From Ischnura elegans (lineage: Eukaryota > Arthropoda > Insecta > Odonata > Coenagrionidae), in NCBI RefSeq assembly GCF_921293095.1, contig NW_025791658.1:806001-870000 (forward strand): a stretch of DNA of 64,000 nucleotides. The letters are read 5' to 3'. This document shows, in pieces, positions 49,667 through 61,044 of the stretch (positions are counted from its first letter, which is position 1; each line of letters begins with the position of its first letter). The translations under genes and the position numbers were made by a program. Under the pieces are notes generated by a model. The model did no database searches and was not told the DNA's origin. It saw only the letters and a list, made by a program, of their open reading frames with translations.

Positions 49667-51915
49667 ATGGCTAAGTCGGAGCGGATGGCCAGGCAGGAGC
49701 AGGAAATTTTGTGCAATTTGGTGGTCTAGTACAAGGACGTAATTGAGTGCAAGCGCACGGATGCGGAGTCCGTTTTGAGCAAGGCAAGATGTTGGCAGAA
49801 ATTAACTGAAGAATTTAATAATCACGGATGTGTAAGACAGGTAAGTCGACATCATATAGAATGATCTAATAATCAAATAGTTTTTGATATATAACGCTTT
49901 CGAGATCGGTTCTGGAATATATATGTAAATCAGTTCAACTGTGCTTATCTTATGATGTATTTCGGTTTTATTTTATTCGTGTAACTTATAATTTGTTATT
50001 ACTTAGCCGTTATATCTTTCACGAAATATTTCTTTGTTTTCCATTTATTTAGCGAAACTGTAGACAATTGAGGAAGGCGTGGGATAATATCAAGATGAGG
50101 AGGAAAAGGGTACTAGCAGAGGAAGCACGACGTCGGATGGGTACAGGCGGAGGACCTTGCCCATCCACGTCGAAAGACAGCACCATCCCAGAGTTGGAAG
50201 TGGCAATTCCATCGATCGATCACCATCTGTTGTCAGTTGGGGATAGTGATCGATTGATGGAAGCACCCAGCGGCCCTGAAGACTTTGTTATCATTGATGG
50301 AGACCTCGGAGGAGAAGGTAAGTTCAACGGGTCATTGAAATGTATTCATTAATAATGTTGATTACTTATTTAATATTTTTGTCGAACAAAATTCTGTCAA
50401 CTGTACACCTCAAAGTTTATCAAGACATAATTAGATTGCACTAATGAGTGGAAGTAATGTTCAAGGATACCTAAATACCCATGCACTATTTTTCTTATCC
50501 CTGGCAAAAATATACAGTGACTTTTCAGTGATGTACACAGTGAATTCAGTGACTACTCAGTGAGACCGTGATTTGCCCAGTGACATTGGGCCAGTGGGCT
50601 TGACAGTGATCAATATGTAATTGATATTTTAAGTTAAAACATAGATATATTAAGTCAAAAATTGAAGAAATCAGTCAATTTAAGAATAGTTTATCTCGCC
50701 ATATTTCAACATGACCAGTGATTTGTTTTAAAATCAAGAATCACTGGCTAAGTCACAGGCTGCCACTGCCTAGGTCAATAGATATTTTTGCCGGGGATCT
50801 TGGGTGTTGTGCTGTGCAATGGCCTTTAAAATAATCAGTTATTAATTTTCAAAGATTTTCCATGATACTATGAAACTTGTAACAGAACTTTCATAAGTAA
50901 TAATTCCATGTAGTCATATCTGAAAGTATCCATTTTATGACAATTATTTCTCATGTTTGCAACCAGGTTAAAGCTTTTATGCAAGCCAACGTTTCGGAAG
51001 ACTATTTGTCTCCCATCCTCAAGGCTGTGTTATTTAATGGAAGTCCAATTTCAAGATTTAACCTGGTTGCAAGCCCGAGAAATATTCATCAGAAGTATTC
51101 ACCACTAAAAATTAAATTCGTTTATCCATTTTATTTTTCAAAATGAAGATGCCGCTGGGTCATGGAGTGAACCCCACCAGTTGGAGGAGACACCCATAGT
51201 GGAAGCTGTGGGATCCACAGCTGTTGTCTCTGGCTCTGCTTCGGAGCCAAGGCAGGCTGTGGATACCCTACAGTCCCCTATGGGACCTGGTCCCTCTCCA
51301 CAGCAGCCAACAGACTGTGTGGGGGGAACCAGAAACACCACAGCACCAAGGGCTCTCACAAGAGCTGAAGCTCATCAAAGGGAGTTGGATGCAAGGTTAG
51401 CCAGAATCCAGACTGCCTCAGATGATGAAGCGAAGATGAGGCAGGCTGCCGCAGAGGATGAAGCTCTTCTGCGGCAGATAAGGATTCAGGCAGCACTCGA
51501 GGAATTGGAGCATCAAAGAACATTGCATGCAATGGAAGTAGAACATAAGCGGGTATGGTATCTCTGTTTGTAGATCCTTATATAACTTAGTCACTTTAGG
51601 AACTCTTATGTTAATGTATGCTTATTGTTTTTATATCTTACTTGCATCATTTAAATAATAGTATGTTTTTTATCTCTCCTGTCTTCCATGTGGATTTGAC
51701 TGATTCCTGAGTAACTTATAATTCATAAAATGGCATTCATGTACCTACACAAATTCATGATAATACTTGAATAATATAAATAACAGGAGCTGCATTTTTA
51801 GTTACATTTAATATTGACAATTTGTACTTGCAGGGGCATAGTGGAAGAGTGCCTTGGAATTTTAGATGATTAATTGTTAATTTTCTTTTCTTTCTAGCAA
51901 CAATATAGTAAGTGA
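49667..51915 (+). pseudogene. Harbinger Myb/SANT-like protein gene, four exons, one nonsense codon
   Basis: Exons 49667-49840, 50053-50317, 51149-51552, 51898-51915, all with AG/GT borders and matching phases, about 286 residues. Exon 1 begins MAKSERMARQEQEILCNLVV, then TAG, then YKDVIECKRTDAESV and CWQKLTEEFN; exon 2 adds RQLRKAWDNIKMRRKRV. Together this is the trihelix Myb/SANT-like (zeste-type) DNA-binding domain. Exon 3 is Ser/Pro-rich then a long coiled-coil-like Ala/Glu/Arg helix (RELDARLARIQT). In Harbinger elements such proteins bind the ends and carry the transposase to the nucleus. Only the in-frame TAG (about codon 21) spoils it; the inverted copy lacks that stop at the same position. 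Confidence 0.88.
50943..51088. repeat. Hairpin in Myb intron 2
   Basis: About 30-bp arms: 'ctcatgtttgcaaccaggtt' at 50951 and its near inverse 'aacctggttgcaagcccgag' at 51060. Possibly a small foldback element. Confidence 0.7.
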
Positions 51916-51918
51916 AAG

Positions 51919-52236
51919 GTGCTGATTATATTCTACTTGCAATTCCTCGAGTGCTACAACCTTGCATCCATCTCTCCTGAGTGCCCTTGGTGCTGTTGGT
52001 TTACCTCCACTGCTGTGATTCACTCCATGTGCCTATAGCTCTGGGTGGTGCTTGTCGCTTGCTTTCCCTCCAAGCACCCTTTTCCTCACTCCAACGCCTT
52101 CCTCAATTGCTGCATGTCCATGATTATTTCTGCCAACATCTTGCATTGCTTATGACGGACTGCATACACTCAATTATGTCCTTGTACTACCAAATTGCAC
52201 AAAATAATCTGCTTCTGCCTGCATGGCCTGAAATAT
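51919..52236 (-). pseudogene. Inverted, intronless copy of the Harbinger Myb/SANT coding sequence
   Basis: Read on the minus strand from 52236 to 51919 it follows the spliced gene in order: exon 1 ('ttttgtgcaatttgg', 'gcaagatgttggcagaaat'), exon 2 ('caattgaggaaggcg', 'aggaaaagggt'), exon 3 ('catggagtgaa', 'gcaccaagggc', 'gcactcgaggaatt'). Introns are absent and several internal stretches are deleted. It begins within a few bases of the sense stop codon, so it would be the 3' UTR of the sense transcript and could base-pair with it. Confidence 0.85.
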
Positions 52237-53106
52237 ATTTATCTGATATGGCATGAAATTGTTTTCTTTACAATGCCTGTTTATCCCTTAATATGCATGC
52301 TGGTCAATTGGTGTTGCTTCTTTTAACTGTATTTATTTAAGAAAGTTATTAATTTCGGGGGTATGGAATTTGCAGAATTTTCCTCTGGGTCATTCAATCA
52401 ATTAATTTGTCATTAGTTGGTAAAAACCACAATAAACATTGTCAAGTAGTGACCTTGGAAAAAATATACATTTTCATGCAAAGCTAAATAGGAAATTTTG
52501 AATCATTATCTAACTAAATAATTGCTTGCATCACTATCTGCACTCTTTGATTTTTACAATATAGTTAGTAATAAAATTATTTTTTGGTTAGAATTTAAAT
52601 TTATCTGGAAAGTAATCACCTAAGATTTTATTCAATAATATATTAGAAAAAAAAGGCATCAGTTGCTTGATATTTTTTTAATAATTGCAAGAGCAGGGAT
52701 AAAATACATAAATTTTGGCAGAAACCTCAGTAATCATATACTTTAGCAGGTATAACAAGTTAACAATAACATATTATCTGGAAAAGAAAATAATGTAATA
52801 TGATGTAATACACAGTTACAGGTAGTAGGAAAGCATATGATTTTAGAGAATTTTCTTTTGTTAAAATAATTACATAATCTAATCAGCTAATATCCAGTGA
52901 TAATTATTATGAGCCAAGGAGTAGACGGTGCAGCATGTCCACTGATGTCAAAGGCAGCATCACCTAGTTATAATAAGAAAAGCTGTAATTAGTCACAACA
53001 TTTATTCAAACAAACACTGTACTTGGGAGTATTTTAAGTAAAAACCAATTTCCAATCCAAGGGTGGGTGGTGATATTGGTGGGTGGTGGAGGTGTGTGAC
53101 AGCTGA
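52237..53106. other. Harbinger interior, AT-rich, no gene
   Basis: Between the two convergent genes. No frame, repeat or RNA recognised. Confidence 0.5.
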
Positions 53107-53428
53107 AACATAATCACTGATACACTATTTCATGTTCCACAAAACCTTTTAATAATCTGACCTAGGTTTCGACTTGGTACAATATGTCATTCTCAAAAGT
53201 TAAAATACATGTTTGGTGATCTTATACTGTTTTCTTATACCTTATACTGTTTGATCTTATACCTTCAAATGACTTGTCTTTACCCCCCCTTCACCTTTCC
53301 AAAACAGTATAAGAACATAAAACATGTATTTTATCTTTTGAGAATGACATATTGTACCAAGTCGAAACCTAGGTCAGACTATTATAAGGTTTTGTGGAAC
53401 ATGATATAGTATATCAGGGATTATGCTA
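53107..53428. mobile_element. Foldback element with ~108-bp arms carrying hammerhead-like motifs
   Basis: Arms 53107-53214 and 53320-53428 are near-perfect inverted repeats. Each contains AATGACATATTGTACCAAG followed by TCGAAACCTAGG (minus at 53161-53196, plus at 53336-53372), a Penelope/hammerhead-like block with TGAGAATGAC and GTCGAAAC. Confidence 0.8.
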
Positions 53429-53795
53429 CCAAAAGCCAATTTAATTTGAAACTGGATCTCAAAAGTTTACATGCACCACAATATAGACATGCTAATATTG
53501 TTTAACCCCTCAAAAATATCATTTACCACTATCAGCAGCCAACCATTATTTGTCATAATTTAAAACCTGATTTATCTCTGTTTTCATGTATGTATGTAAC
53601 AAAATGATCATGGCGTGACATTGTGCACTCTATGCTATGCTTTTGCGGTCTCTTGATGTCTTGCATACATTGCATTGCTTCATTACCCTCCTGACAATTT
53701 CATTTCCTATTCAGAGCCCAGACATCCCATTCTCCTATTTTCAATCATGTTGTGAGAAGTTTCCCCACCTCCCTCTTTCACCTTACAGCATGCAG

Positions 53796-54610
53796 TTATC
53801 CTTGGATGAAGGTAAAGTAGCGATTAGTGAAAGCCCTTCTTTCAACTATGGCACTGAGATTTCTATTTTGCACGGCAGGTATTGGAACATCAGCATGGGG
53901 ATCTTGCAATTGTATGTGCTCTGGAACTGGCTCCCTCTGGCTGATGGCCACGTTGTGGAGCACAGCTCAAGCCAGTATTATTTTAGCTGATGTTTGAGTG
54001 GCTGTTCTCATTTTCATTGAGAGGCAGGGAAATCGCCTCTTCCATATCCCAAATGCCCTCTCCACTGCAGATCTGGTTGCAATGTGTGATGCATTGTACC
54101 TGAAAAAAATAAATAATATGTATACAACCGCTATCATTTCCATGAAATCATTTTGTCACTGCACATCACCCTTTTCAATAAAAGTTAGACAATTTATTTT
54201 TTCCTCTAACCAACCTATGCTCAGCTGGTGTGGCTGGGTTGTGCACTGGTGTGTAAAGGTATCTTAGCTATGCTATCTCCCAGCAATAAACCATTGACTT
54301 CATCTCTGTCGAAGCAGAGACACAGTCAGCTGTTGTGGAAGATCCCAGCATCGTGTGTAGACCCAGGCCATCGACAAACAATATCCAAAATCTCCAGCCT
54401 GGGACCAGCAACCACCTGTTACATGCAGAGCAAAGCAAATATCACTTGTATTTGTTCTAATACTAAGGTAAATAATCATATCAAATCAACCCCAGGAAAG
54501 TGTGCCACTCGATACAAAAGTCTTCTTGCAGTGGCTAATTCCTCGTGTGATTGAAGAATCTTCACTACCTTTGGCAGCTTCCCAGTAATTTCTGTACTAA
54601 TAACCTGCAA
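53796..54610 (-). pseudogene. HARBI1-type Harbinger transposase, decayed
   Basis: Minus strand. An upstream exon (about 54610-54493) has EELATARRLLYRVAHFPGV. The middle exon 54415-54215 has VVAGPRLEILDIV, RWPGSTHDAGIF (second catalytic Asp), GLLLGDS and, after a frameshift, YLYTPVHNPATPAEHR. The last exon 54099-53796 has YNASHIATRSAVERAFGIWK (catalytic Glu in VERAFG), RRFPCLSMKMR, LHNVAISQREPVPEHI and RAFTNRYF. Splice sites between the last two fit exactly. The exon with the first Asp (expected GAIDCTH) is deleted and two TGA stops are present. Confidence 0.92.
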
Positions 54611-55490
54611 TTTAATTGGGTCAAATCATCAAACCAATGTATTGTATATTGTTAAAGAAGTATTAATCATTACATTTACGACGTAGTAACACAAGTTAAA
54701 TTTAATTAGGTTTCCAACTCTATTGTTCTCTTTGACCAAGGCAAAAGATAAATGTAGAGAGATGATTCAGATTTGTGCACAAGGGCGTACCCAGGATAAT
54801 GACTAGGGGGGCAAGCCATGGTCTAAATGGGGGGGAACCAAGATGTAATATTAGTGTATGAGATTATTTCCATGAAAAAATAGTTTTACTTTAGTTACAT
54901 GTATTGTGCGTATAATTTTTCACCGGTTTAAATAAAATTTGTTGAATGCTTTCGTTTAAATTCAGAATAGATTTTGTTTAAAGACTTGCGATTTTTTCTT
55001 CTGGGGGGGGGGGGGGGGGGGGAAAGCTGCCCCTCGCTGGGTACGCCCATGATTGAGCTTAAATAAACAAAACCGCATGCCTTAATTAACTTCGACATTG
55101 TCGACTGAACCAGTTCGTGGAAATCGCCAGAGACTATCTACAACAATGACAGAAACACATGATAATTATCTATGGCGTTTCGAAGAATATAAATGATATA
55201 CTATGTAAACATTTATCTGAAATTCGTAGAGCGTTGCACGTATGTAACACCTTTAGCTTATAATAAGTTAATATATAAATGCTTTCGTCAACTAATATAA
55301 TTTGCGCCTGGTGTTTCATGATTATTAGTTATACAGTGACCGCGAGAAGAATAAAAGCAATGATGTACGTAACAAAAAATATCAATGCACTACTACACCA
55401 CTACAAATATGTTAGGAAAAGTATTTAAATCACTCACCTGAAAACTGTCCGTGGAATAAAACCTTAGGAAAGCAAGCAATTATAATAACC
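54611..55490. other. Harbinger right interior with a nested MITE
   Basis: No coding block recognised. Expected to hold the transposase 5' end, but it is too decayed to see. Confidence 0.45.
54782..55050. mobile_element. TIR MITE with 20-G run
   Basis: Ends GGGCGTACCCAGG and GCTGGGTACGCCC. Contains an uninterrupted run of 20 G at 55003-55022. Target duplication not clear. Confidence 0.6.
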
Positions 55491-56209
55491 TTGGGTCAGG
55501 AACGCCTCTCAAGTCGGCGTTATCCCGGCCGTAGCATCGGAAGTAACACGTCGGTTATATTTACTTTTTGAAACCTGTACCTGACGAAGAATTCCTCGTT
55601 CGTGTACCAATCTAGTGGATTGTCTCCATCCGCTAGACGGATTCTGGGTGCATATACGAAGGCATCTTCCTCAATATGACCCAAAAACTCTTCCAGATCG
55701 TATTAATCCTTCACATTCGGGAAAGCATCCATCTTCTCACAATGGCGGAAGACACCTCAAACGCTTTGAGCCGACAACAATCTAACCTCAAAGTTTGAGT
55801 CGAGGCTGGCTTCAAAATTCGACGTTTTTGAGGTTGAGGTCGGTTTTATGATATCGCATCTCCTCCTCCTGACGACAATGAGGTGGAGGCCGGCTTCGAG
55901 GGGACTTTTATGATACGGGCCTTAGTAAGAGACATTCATTCAGCGTCGCCCGAGGCTGTGAAAAATATTTTTAACTATTTTGTTATAATTCTTAAAAATC
56001 ATAATAAATTAATGAAACTCGCTGATTTAATAATGAAATTAATAGTTTAATAAACTTGTGTCGCATTATAAACATTTTTTAGTCTTCTTTCTGTCATTTC
56101 AACATTTGTTTATCCCCATGTACAGGATAGTTCGCCTAATTGGGGTAGCCGCTTAATTGGGGCAAAGTGCACAAATCCTAATATGTCCCAATTAACCGGA
56201 ATCTACTGT

Positions 56210-56677
56210 ATATTTACTGAAGATTCAGTCTAATGGTATAAATTCAATCCATCAGTGTTGCTTAACGTAAGTTTTAAGTTTTAAACTTGTACCTTTACTA
56301 TACCCTTTTTCTGAACTGACGGTGGCTGACCTTGATCGTGCTCGAAACCCACCCACTCTTCTAGCCAATCACAGAAGAGCGACAGATGAGAAAGTGTGTT
56401 GGAGCCCGCAGTCTCTCTCCGAACTCCGTGCAGTGCACATTGCTCCCCAGCTAGCAGTGTTGCCAAACCGAGTCTGTGGAGATTGCACAGCACTCGTTCT
56501 GCCGCCCCCGAAAGTACTGTTATTCCCAAGGATGGCAACGTCGATCGGCTGGATGGAGGGGAGCGGAGGGGAAAAGGGAAAGGGACGGAGGGGAAGGGAG
56601 AGGTGGAAGGGGCAGCGTTTCTCATTGGCTAGTTTCTATTTTCCACCCAGCTGCCATCAGCTCGGAAAAAGCGTATA
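56210..56677. promoter_or_regulatory. GC-rich stretch with CCAAT boxes, function unknown
   Basis: 56310-56660 is markedly GC-rich for this window, with CCAAT at about 56366 and ATTGG at about 56625 (inverse CCAAT) and several short overlapping frames. It could be a promoter remnant or an unrecognised repeat. No TATA-like element or following gene is evident. Confidence 0.2.
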
Positions 56678-57124
56678 TTAACCCTTATCCGGGCACCTCA
56701 AATTTCTAACGTAACCGGGCAAGCAGGGCCCAATGGACCCTCCTTGTTAATTTTTTTCTTTTTGCTCAAGTGGGCCAACCTGCTAGCATAACTATCATTG
56801 TTTTTTGTCAAATAGTGCAAATTATTACAAAATCAATGATTTCAAAATATTTTTTAATGTTCATAAATGAAAATTTTACATGTTAATCAGTAACAAAAAT
56901 TTGAAATCTAAAAAAATTATGACTCATCCTTCATAAAATTGATCTCTGGTGGAAATGATTTAAATTTAGAATTAATTAGCATAAGGGATAATTAAATATT
57001 GTTTACTTATGAAACTAGACACTGTAGAACATCAAAACTTATTGTTTGAGGGAAAAACAAAATTTTATCTACGAGTCCAGGATAGGCTACCCCTCAAAGC
57101 TTTTTTCACTTTTGATTTAAACGT

Positions 57125-57990
57125 TTTACCTCACTATGTTCATTGCATACCGATTGCTCACAGTTGTTGCACATTTGTTTTTCTTCTTATTGTATCCATT
57201 ATGGGCGTATATATTATCTATTTTTTGTTATACTATAATTTGATGAATGTCTTGGCTCAGAAATTCCTTCATCAAAAAGTCCTTTGCCTGTGTTCCCAGA
57301 CAAACCCAAGTTGGATCGTCTTTCAATGTGGACCTTAACCAGAATATTGGAGGAACTTTGAATTAATAGTCTTCTTGAATAATGTTTACCAACATTTCAA
57401 TTTAGATCAGTATTCATCCACACCACATACACTGCTACTCTACTCACATGCAAGTCACTCATGAAAAATGCAAAAGGCCAACTATTTGTGTGTCTTTTAC
57501 TCATGTGCGTATTTATCAACTTGTCAAGGAAATCGACTTCACCTTTGGTGCAGTTGTAGTGACAGATAATTTCAGGTTTAGCATTGACGTCTTCAATAAT
57601 TTCATTATGATGCACGAATCATTGAAGAACTACCAGCCAACTTTTCATATTGGGCAATGACACAAACATACCATTTTTGGTGAAACCAAACCATGAAGAA
57701 ACGACTTTACCACTTTTATTGGCTTGAAATTTATCTGGAATAAATCGCTAATACTTTCCCATAGTTCCAACATAACTGAGAAGGCTCTATGCAAACTTTA
57801 TAACAGAGAAATGTTTGTCACTCGTTTCATTTCTGTACTTATTTTGGTATGGTTCAGTGAGGTGCTGTACTACTCTTCAATCCAAACCAGGCATTGCTCT
57901 TCATTGGAACTCTCCTCTACGATGGGCTGGTCATCCAAATCATCGTCACTAGTTTATTCAATGTTCAGCCGTTTTTGTGTGCCACCTTGA
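57125..57990 (-). pseudogene. piggyBac transposase, internally deleted
   Basis: Minus strand: an acidic N-terminal piece (SDDDLDDQPIVEESSNEEQ) near 57940, then KPEIICHYNCTKGEVDFLDK, HTNSWPFAFFMSDLHVSRVA near 57430-57570 (the YN-TKGGVD and RWP motifs), and a cysteine pair CNNCEQSVCNEHS near 57150. The central catalytic block is missing. Confidence 0.85.
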
Positions 57991-59180
57991 GACAAAACTT
58001 TTCTCTAGCCATGATCTAATAGTTATAAAAAAATATGTATTATCATAGAATTTCTCTAAAAATACAAATTACTTCCTCAGTACTCATCTATTAGAACTTA
58101 CATGGGCATGTGATGTCTTCGTGAAGGAAACTTGTAAATACTTGCCATCACTCCGATGACTGTGTTACTTTTACCCAAAAACAATTGCATATTTAGGCGG
58201 TAGTTCCGTATAAAAGCCCATATTTTTGAAATCAGTTATATGAAACATCTTATATGCATTCATCTACGTTGCCCAGTAGCACTTTGCTAGCACTCTACTC
58301 TTTTTTCATACATGCCGTAGTTTATATGGGAAACAAGGATGGAGGATGTAGAGGTGAGAGATGGTGGAAAGATGGGCGGGGAGTGCACGAGAAGGAGGAA
58401 ACAGGGAAGGATGGACTGTCATCAATGCGTTAGGGTTTGGAATACGGGTGGAGGATTTTTACGAGAATGATAATGAACAGGAGCTTTCAAATTCGAAGCG
58501 AAATCATCTGCATGCTTTCTGTATGACAGGATATATCCTTTCCTTTATCCCTTGAATGGACACTACAAATACATTCCGAGGAACAGTGTTTTTTTTTTTA
58601 AACAACTGGATCGTTTTAGTGATCATTCCCTAGGGGTTTCCCGGTGACTCAATCCAACTGAAGGAAAATTTCTCTTAGCATATGCCCTTCAGCGACCGCC
58701 ACGGTACAATAGCAATAAGCGAAAGAATAAACAAAACTGTCTCCATCCTTCATTTATGGTTAGAGATAATGATGTTTGTTGCGTATTGTTCATTCCTCTC
58801 CCATCTCACTCTCCTTTACCAGGATTTTCCAACCGTAATGCACCAGTGACTCTCCAGCCTACTCTATATTCCCTTTTCACCTTCCCCTATATCTGCCCCT
58901 ATCTTACCACCCATGCTACCTAGAATAACATTCTGCGTACATAATCTAGTTATTTAATTTACACTTATTACATTTTCCTGCCTTGATAGCAAAAATAAAC
59001 TTCGTGATTGAAGCCAACACAAACTGGATATATATGCTCGTAAGCATCCAAGTGCAGCGTGTTGCATAACTGGTGAACATTCACCTCCTGCCATACGCCA
59101 CTGAGTTAGGGGTTATTTAGATGAACATGTGATCATTCCCAAATAATACTTGAAAAATGACAACATAATACCTTTTATAT
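57991..59180. other. piggyBac 3 5' region, no gene
   Basis: Contains a GA-rich stretch at 58350-58440 with a short frame and pyrimidine-rich sequence near 58830. No family recognised. Confidence 0.45.
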
Positions 59181-59488
59181 TAACCATCTAATGATGTGCA
59201 ACTGATCGTGTATGTAAAGGGTCCATCAGACCCAGCTTGCCCGGTTACGTCAGGAAAAGTTTAAATTTACCATAAACAAAAAAGAAATATTTTTTTTTAA
59301 TTTAAAAATATACTTTTCTTATTCCATTTATCCGTATGAACAAAGTCACAGAAATTCACAGCACTGGGATATTTTGTTCTCATGTTATAACCTGAAATAA
59401 AGGCTGTAGGGTCCGTTGGACCCTCCTTGCCCGGATAAGGGTTAATGTATCTAATTAAAACTTCTAAAAGTGTTTAAAATTGTTCCTA

Positions 59489-59690
59489 GGTATAATAATA
59501 ATAATCTTTATTGTCCAGAGACCATATTCATGGTATAGGATTCGTCAATTTACAATATAATACAGAAATATTTTTTACAATTATGATTTTCTTTACCAAA
59601 TGTTTACACGAAATGATTTTTTTCAATAAAAAAGTCATTTCATCACGGTATGTACATCACGTTCGTGTACCTCGGGACACTACCTATTGT
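59489..59690 (-). repeat. Possible LINE 3' end
   Basis: (taa)n then 'tctttattgtccagagacc', the reverse complement of a typical non-LTR 3' tail. No coding part. Confidence 0.35.
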
Positions 59691-59916
59691 TCCTAGGAAC
59701 ACTACTTCGATTGGTTACGAACAATAATTAAAGAGTGAAAAATGGACAAAAATATGATTTGTTTATTAAATTTGAAAATACATTAACGTGTCTTATAAAG
59801 AAAATTAACGTAGCTGAGGTGAAAACTCAATTTTAAAATATAACTCCTTTCAAGTAAAAATAAACTTAGGTTAAACCCACCCAACTTTAGAACATTCCTT
59901 TAAGTCCAATTATATA

Positions 59917-60090
59917 CCGTATTTCTCTGAATATAGTCCCCCTCTGAATATAGTCCCCCCCACCCCCCAATTTTGAGGCTTCCGTTTCAGGAAAAGTTAA
60001 AAAAAAATGCGTTTGAATATAGTCCCCCCCCTTCACTTTTACCACAGGCATTTTTGGAAAAAAAGGGGGGACTATATTCAGACATATACG
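59917..60090. mobile_element. Short MITE of pogo-like family A
   Basis: Begins CCGTATTTCTCTGAATATAG after TA and ends CTATATTCAGACATATACG. Relative of 38524 and of the ends of element A; the start of the repeat is duplicated internally. Confidence 0.8.
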
Positions 60091-60149
60091 ATAGTGTATT
60101 TCACACATAAAAGCAAATAATAGAATATTAGACCATAAAAAATGGTTGG

Positions 60150-60665
60150 CTGAATTTCTTGTTGAAAATAGCTCCAAAGGTACGTTATTCGTCATTATGA
60201 TTGATATTAATTTAAAATAATTTACCGTATTATTACTTATTGAGGGATTATTTACTACTATATAATGACTTATTTGCTAATAACTTACATTCAGTCGAAA
60301 TAAATATTATTTTGTTGTGCGGGTGGTTTATACTCTAATTTTGTTGTTAATTCATAGACATTGGTTGAACCTTAGATTTTGTCAAATAAACTTCAAATTT
60401 CATTTTTACAAACAATAAACATGTATCCACTCTTTAATATTATCCATTATCTCATATTTTCATAAAATTCATCTTCATAACCGTTTTATTCTGAAATCAG
60501 CCTGATTTTTCGGAAAATTTTAAACTTTAGAGCTCGGGCGGCAGTGGTTAATATTATCCTATTTGAAAAACATTTTGTGTGCGAGATCCTTATATCATTT
60601 CGCAACTTTCCCGCACAGGGATAATTTGATCAGGAAAAAAATTTTTTTTTCGGCCCACACTAGTA
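60150..60665. repeat. Dispersed repeat R1, copy 2
   Basis: See 4800-5394. Confidence 0.75.
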
Positions 60666-60739
60666 TACATCCACCTTCCTCAGAGCTAGGTACGAGACTA
60701 TGTATATATAGTGAAGGCACGTACCATCAGATGAGTTTG

Positions 60740-60835
60740 CCAACTCTAAAGTTGGACGATTTCGATCCCCGACCCTACTGGTTGGAAACCAGCGTCGATA
60801 GTGCATACCTTCACGTAGTCCACTGATGGTGGACG
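60740..60835 (-). repeat. Possible tRNA-like SINE remnant
   Basis: Minus strand has 'gactacgtgaaggtatgc' and 'gtcggggatcgaaatcg', a weak A-box/B-box pair. Unsure. Confidence 0.3.
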
Positions 60836-61044
60836 TCTCTTATTTAAAAGGAAAACCACGTGGGTTCTACGGCCCGCGATCACAAAAGAGAAGGTAAATA
60901 CAGGAATTTTGGACCTCAATGCGAAGCACAGCAAAAACGAAATGACCTTGTCCAGATTTTGAATGGTTTTAGATATTTATTGGTAAAAAAAATAAAATAA
61001 CCATAAGCAACTTCCTTCTAACTCTAATGAGGAATGAAATGTTA

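Larger units (their letters stand above)
49354..55921 (+). mobile_element. PIF/Harbinger transposon, 6.6 kb, two-gene
   Basis: Inverted termini GGCCCGTATCATAAAAGTCC of about 27 bp, TTA at 49351-49353 and 55922-55924. The copy at 36136-36155 has the same flanks with a single TTA. It encodes a Myb/SANT-like protein (+, 49667-51915) and a HARBI1-type transposase (-, 53796-54610), the usual Harbinger gene pair. Both are damaged. Additional contents are an inverted copy of the Myb CDS, two hairpins and a MITE. Confidence 0.93.
49022..56208 (+). mobile_element. TA MITE family C, split by a Harbinger
   Basis: Ends CAGTGGATTCCGTTTAATGG and CGGAATCTACTG, TA at 49020-49021 and 56209-56210. Without the Harbinger it is about 616 bp, matching the copy at 35852-37126. 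Confidence 0.9.
56682..59441 (-). mobile_element. piggyBac-like transposon 3
   Basis: TTAA at 56678-56681 and 59442-59445. Ends CCCTTATCCGGGCA and GCCCGGATAAGGG; subterminal 'gggtccgttggaccctcc' palindromes near both ends. Decayed transposase on the minus strand. Confidence 0.92.

Noticed and set aside
51981..52256. 91-codon frame on + in the Harbinger
   Set aside because: It is the reverse strand of the inverted Myb/SANT copy.
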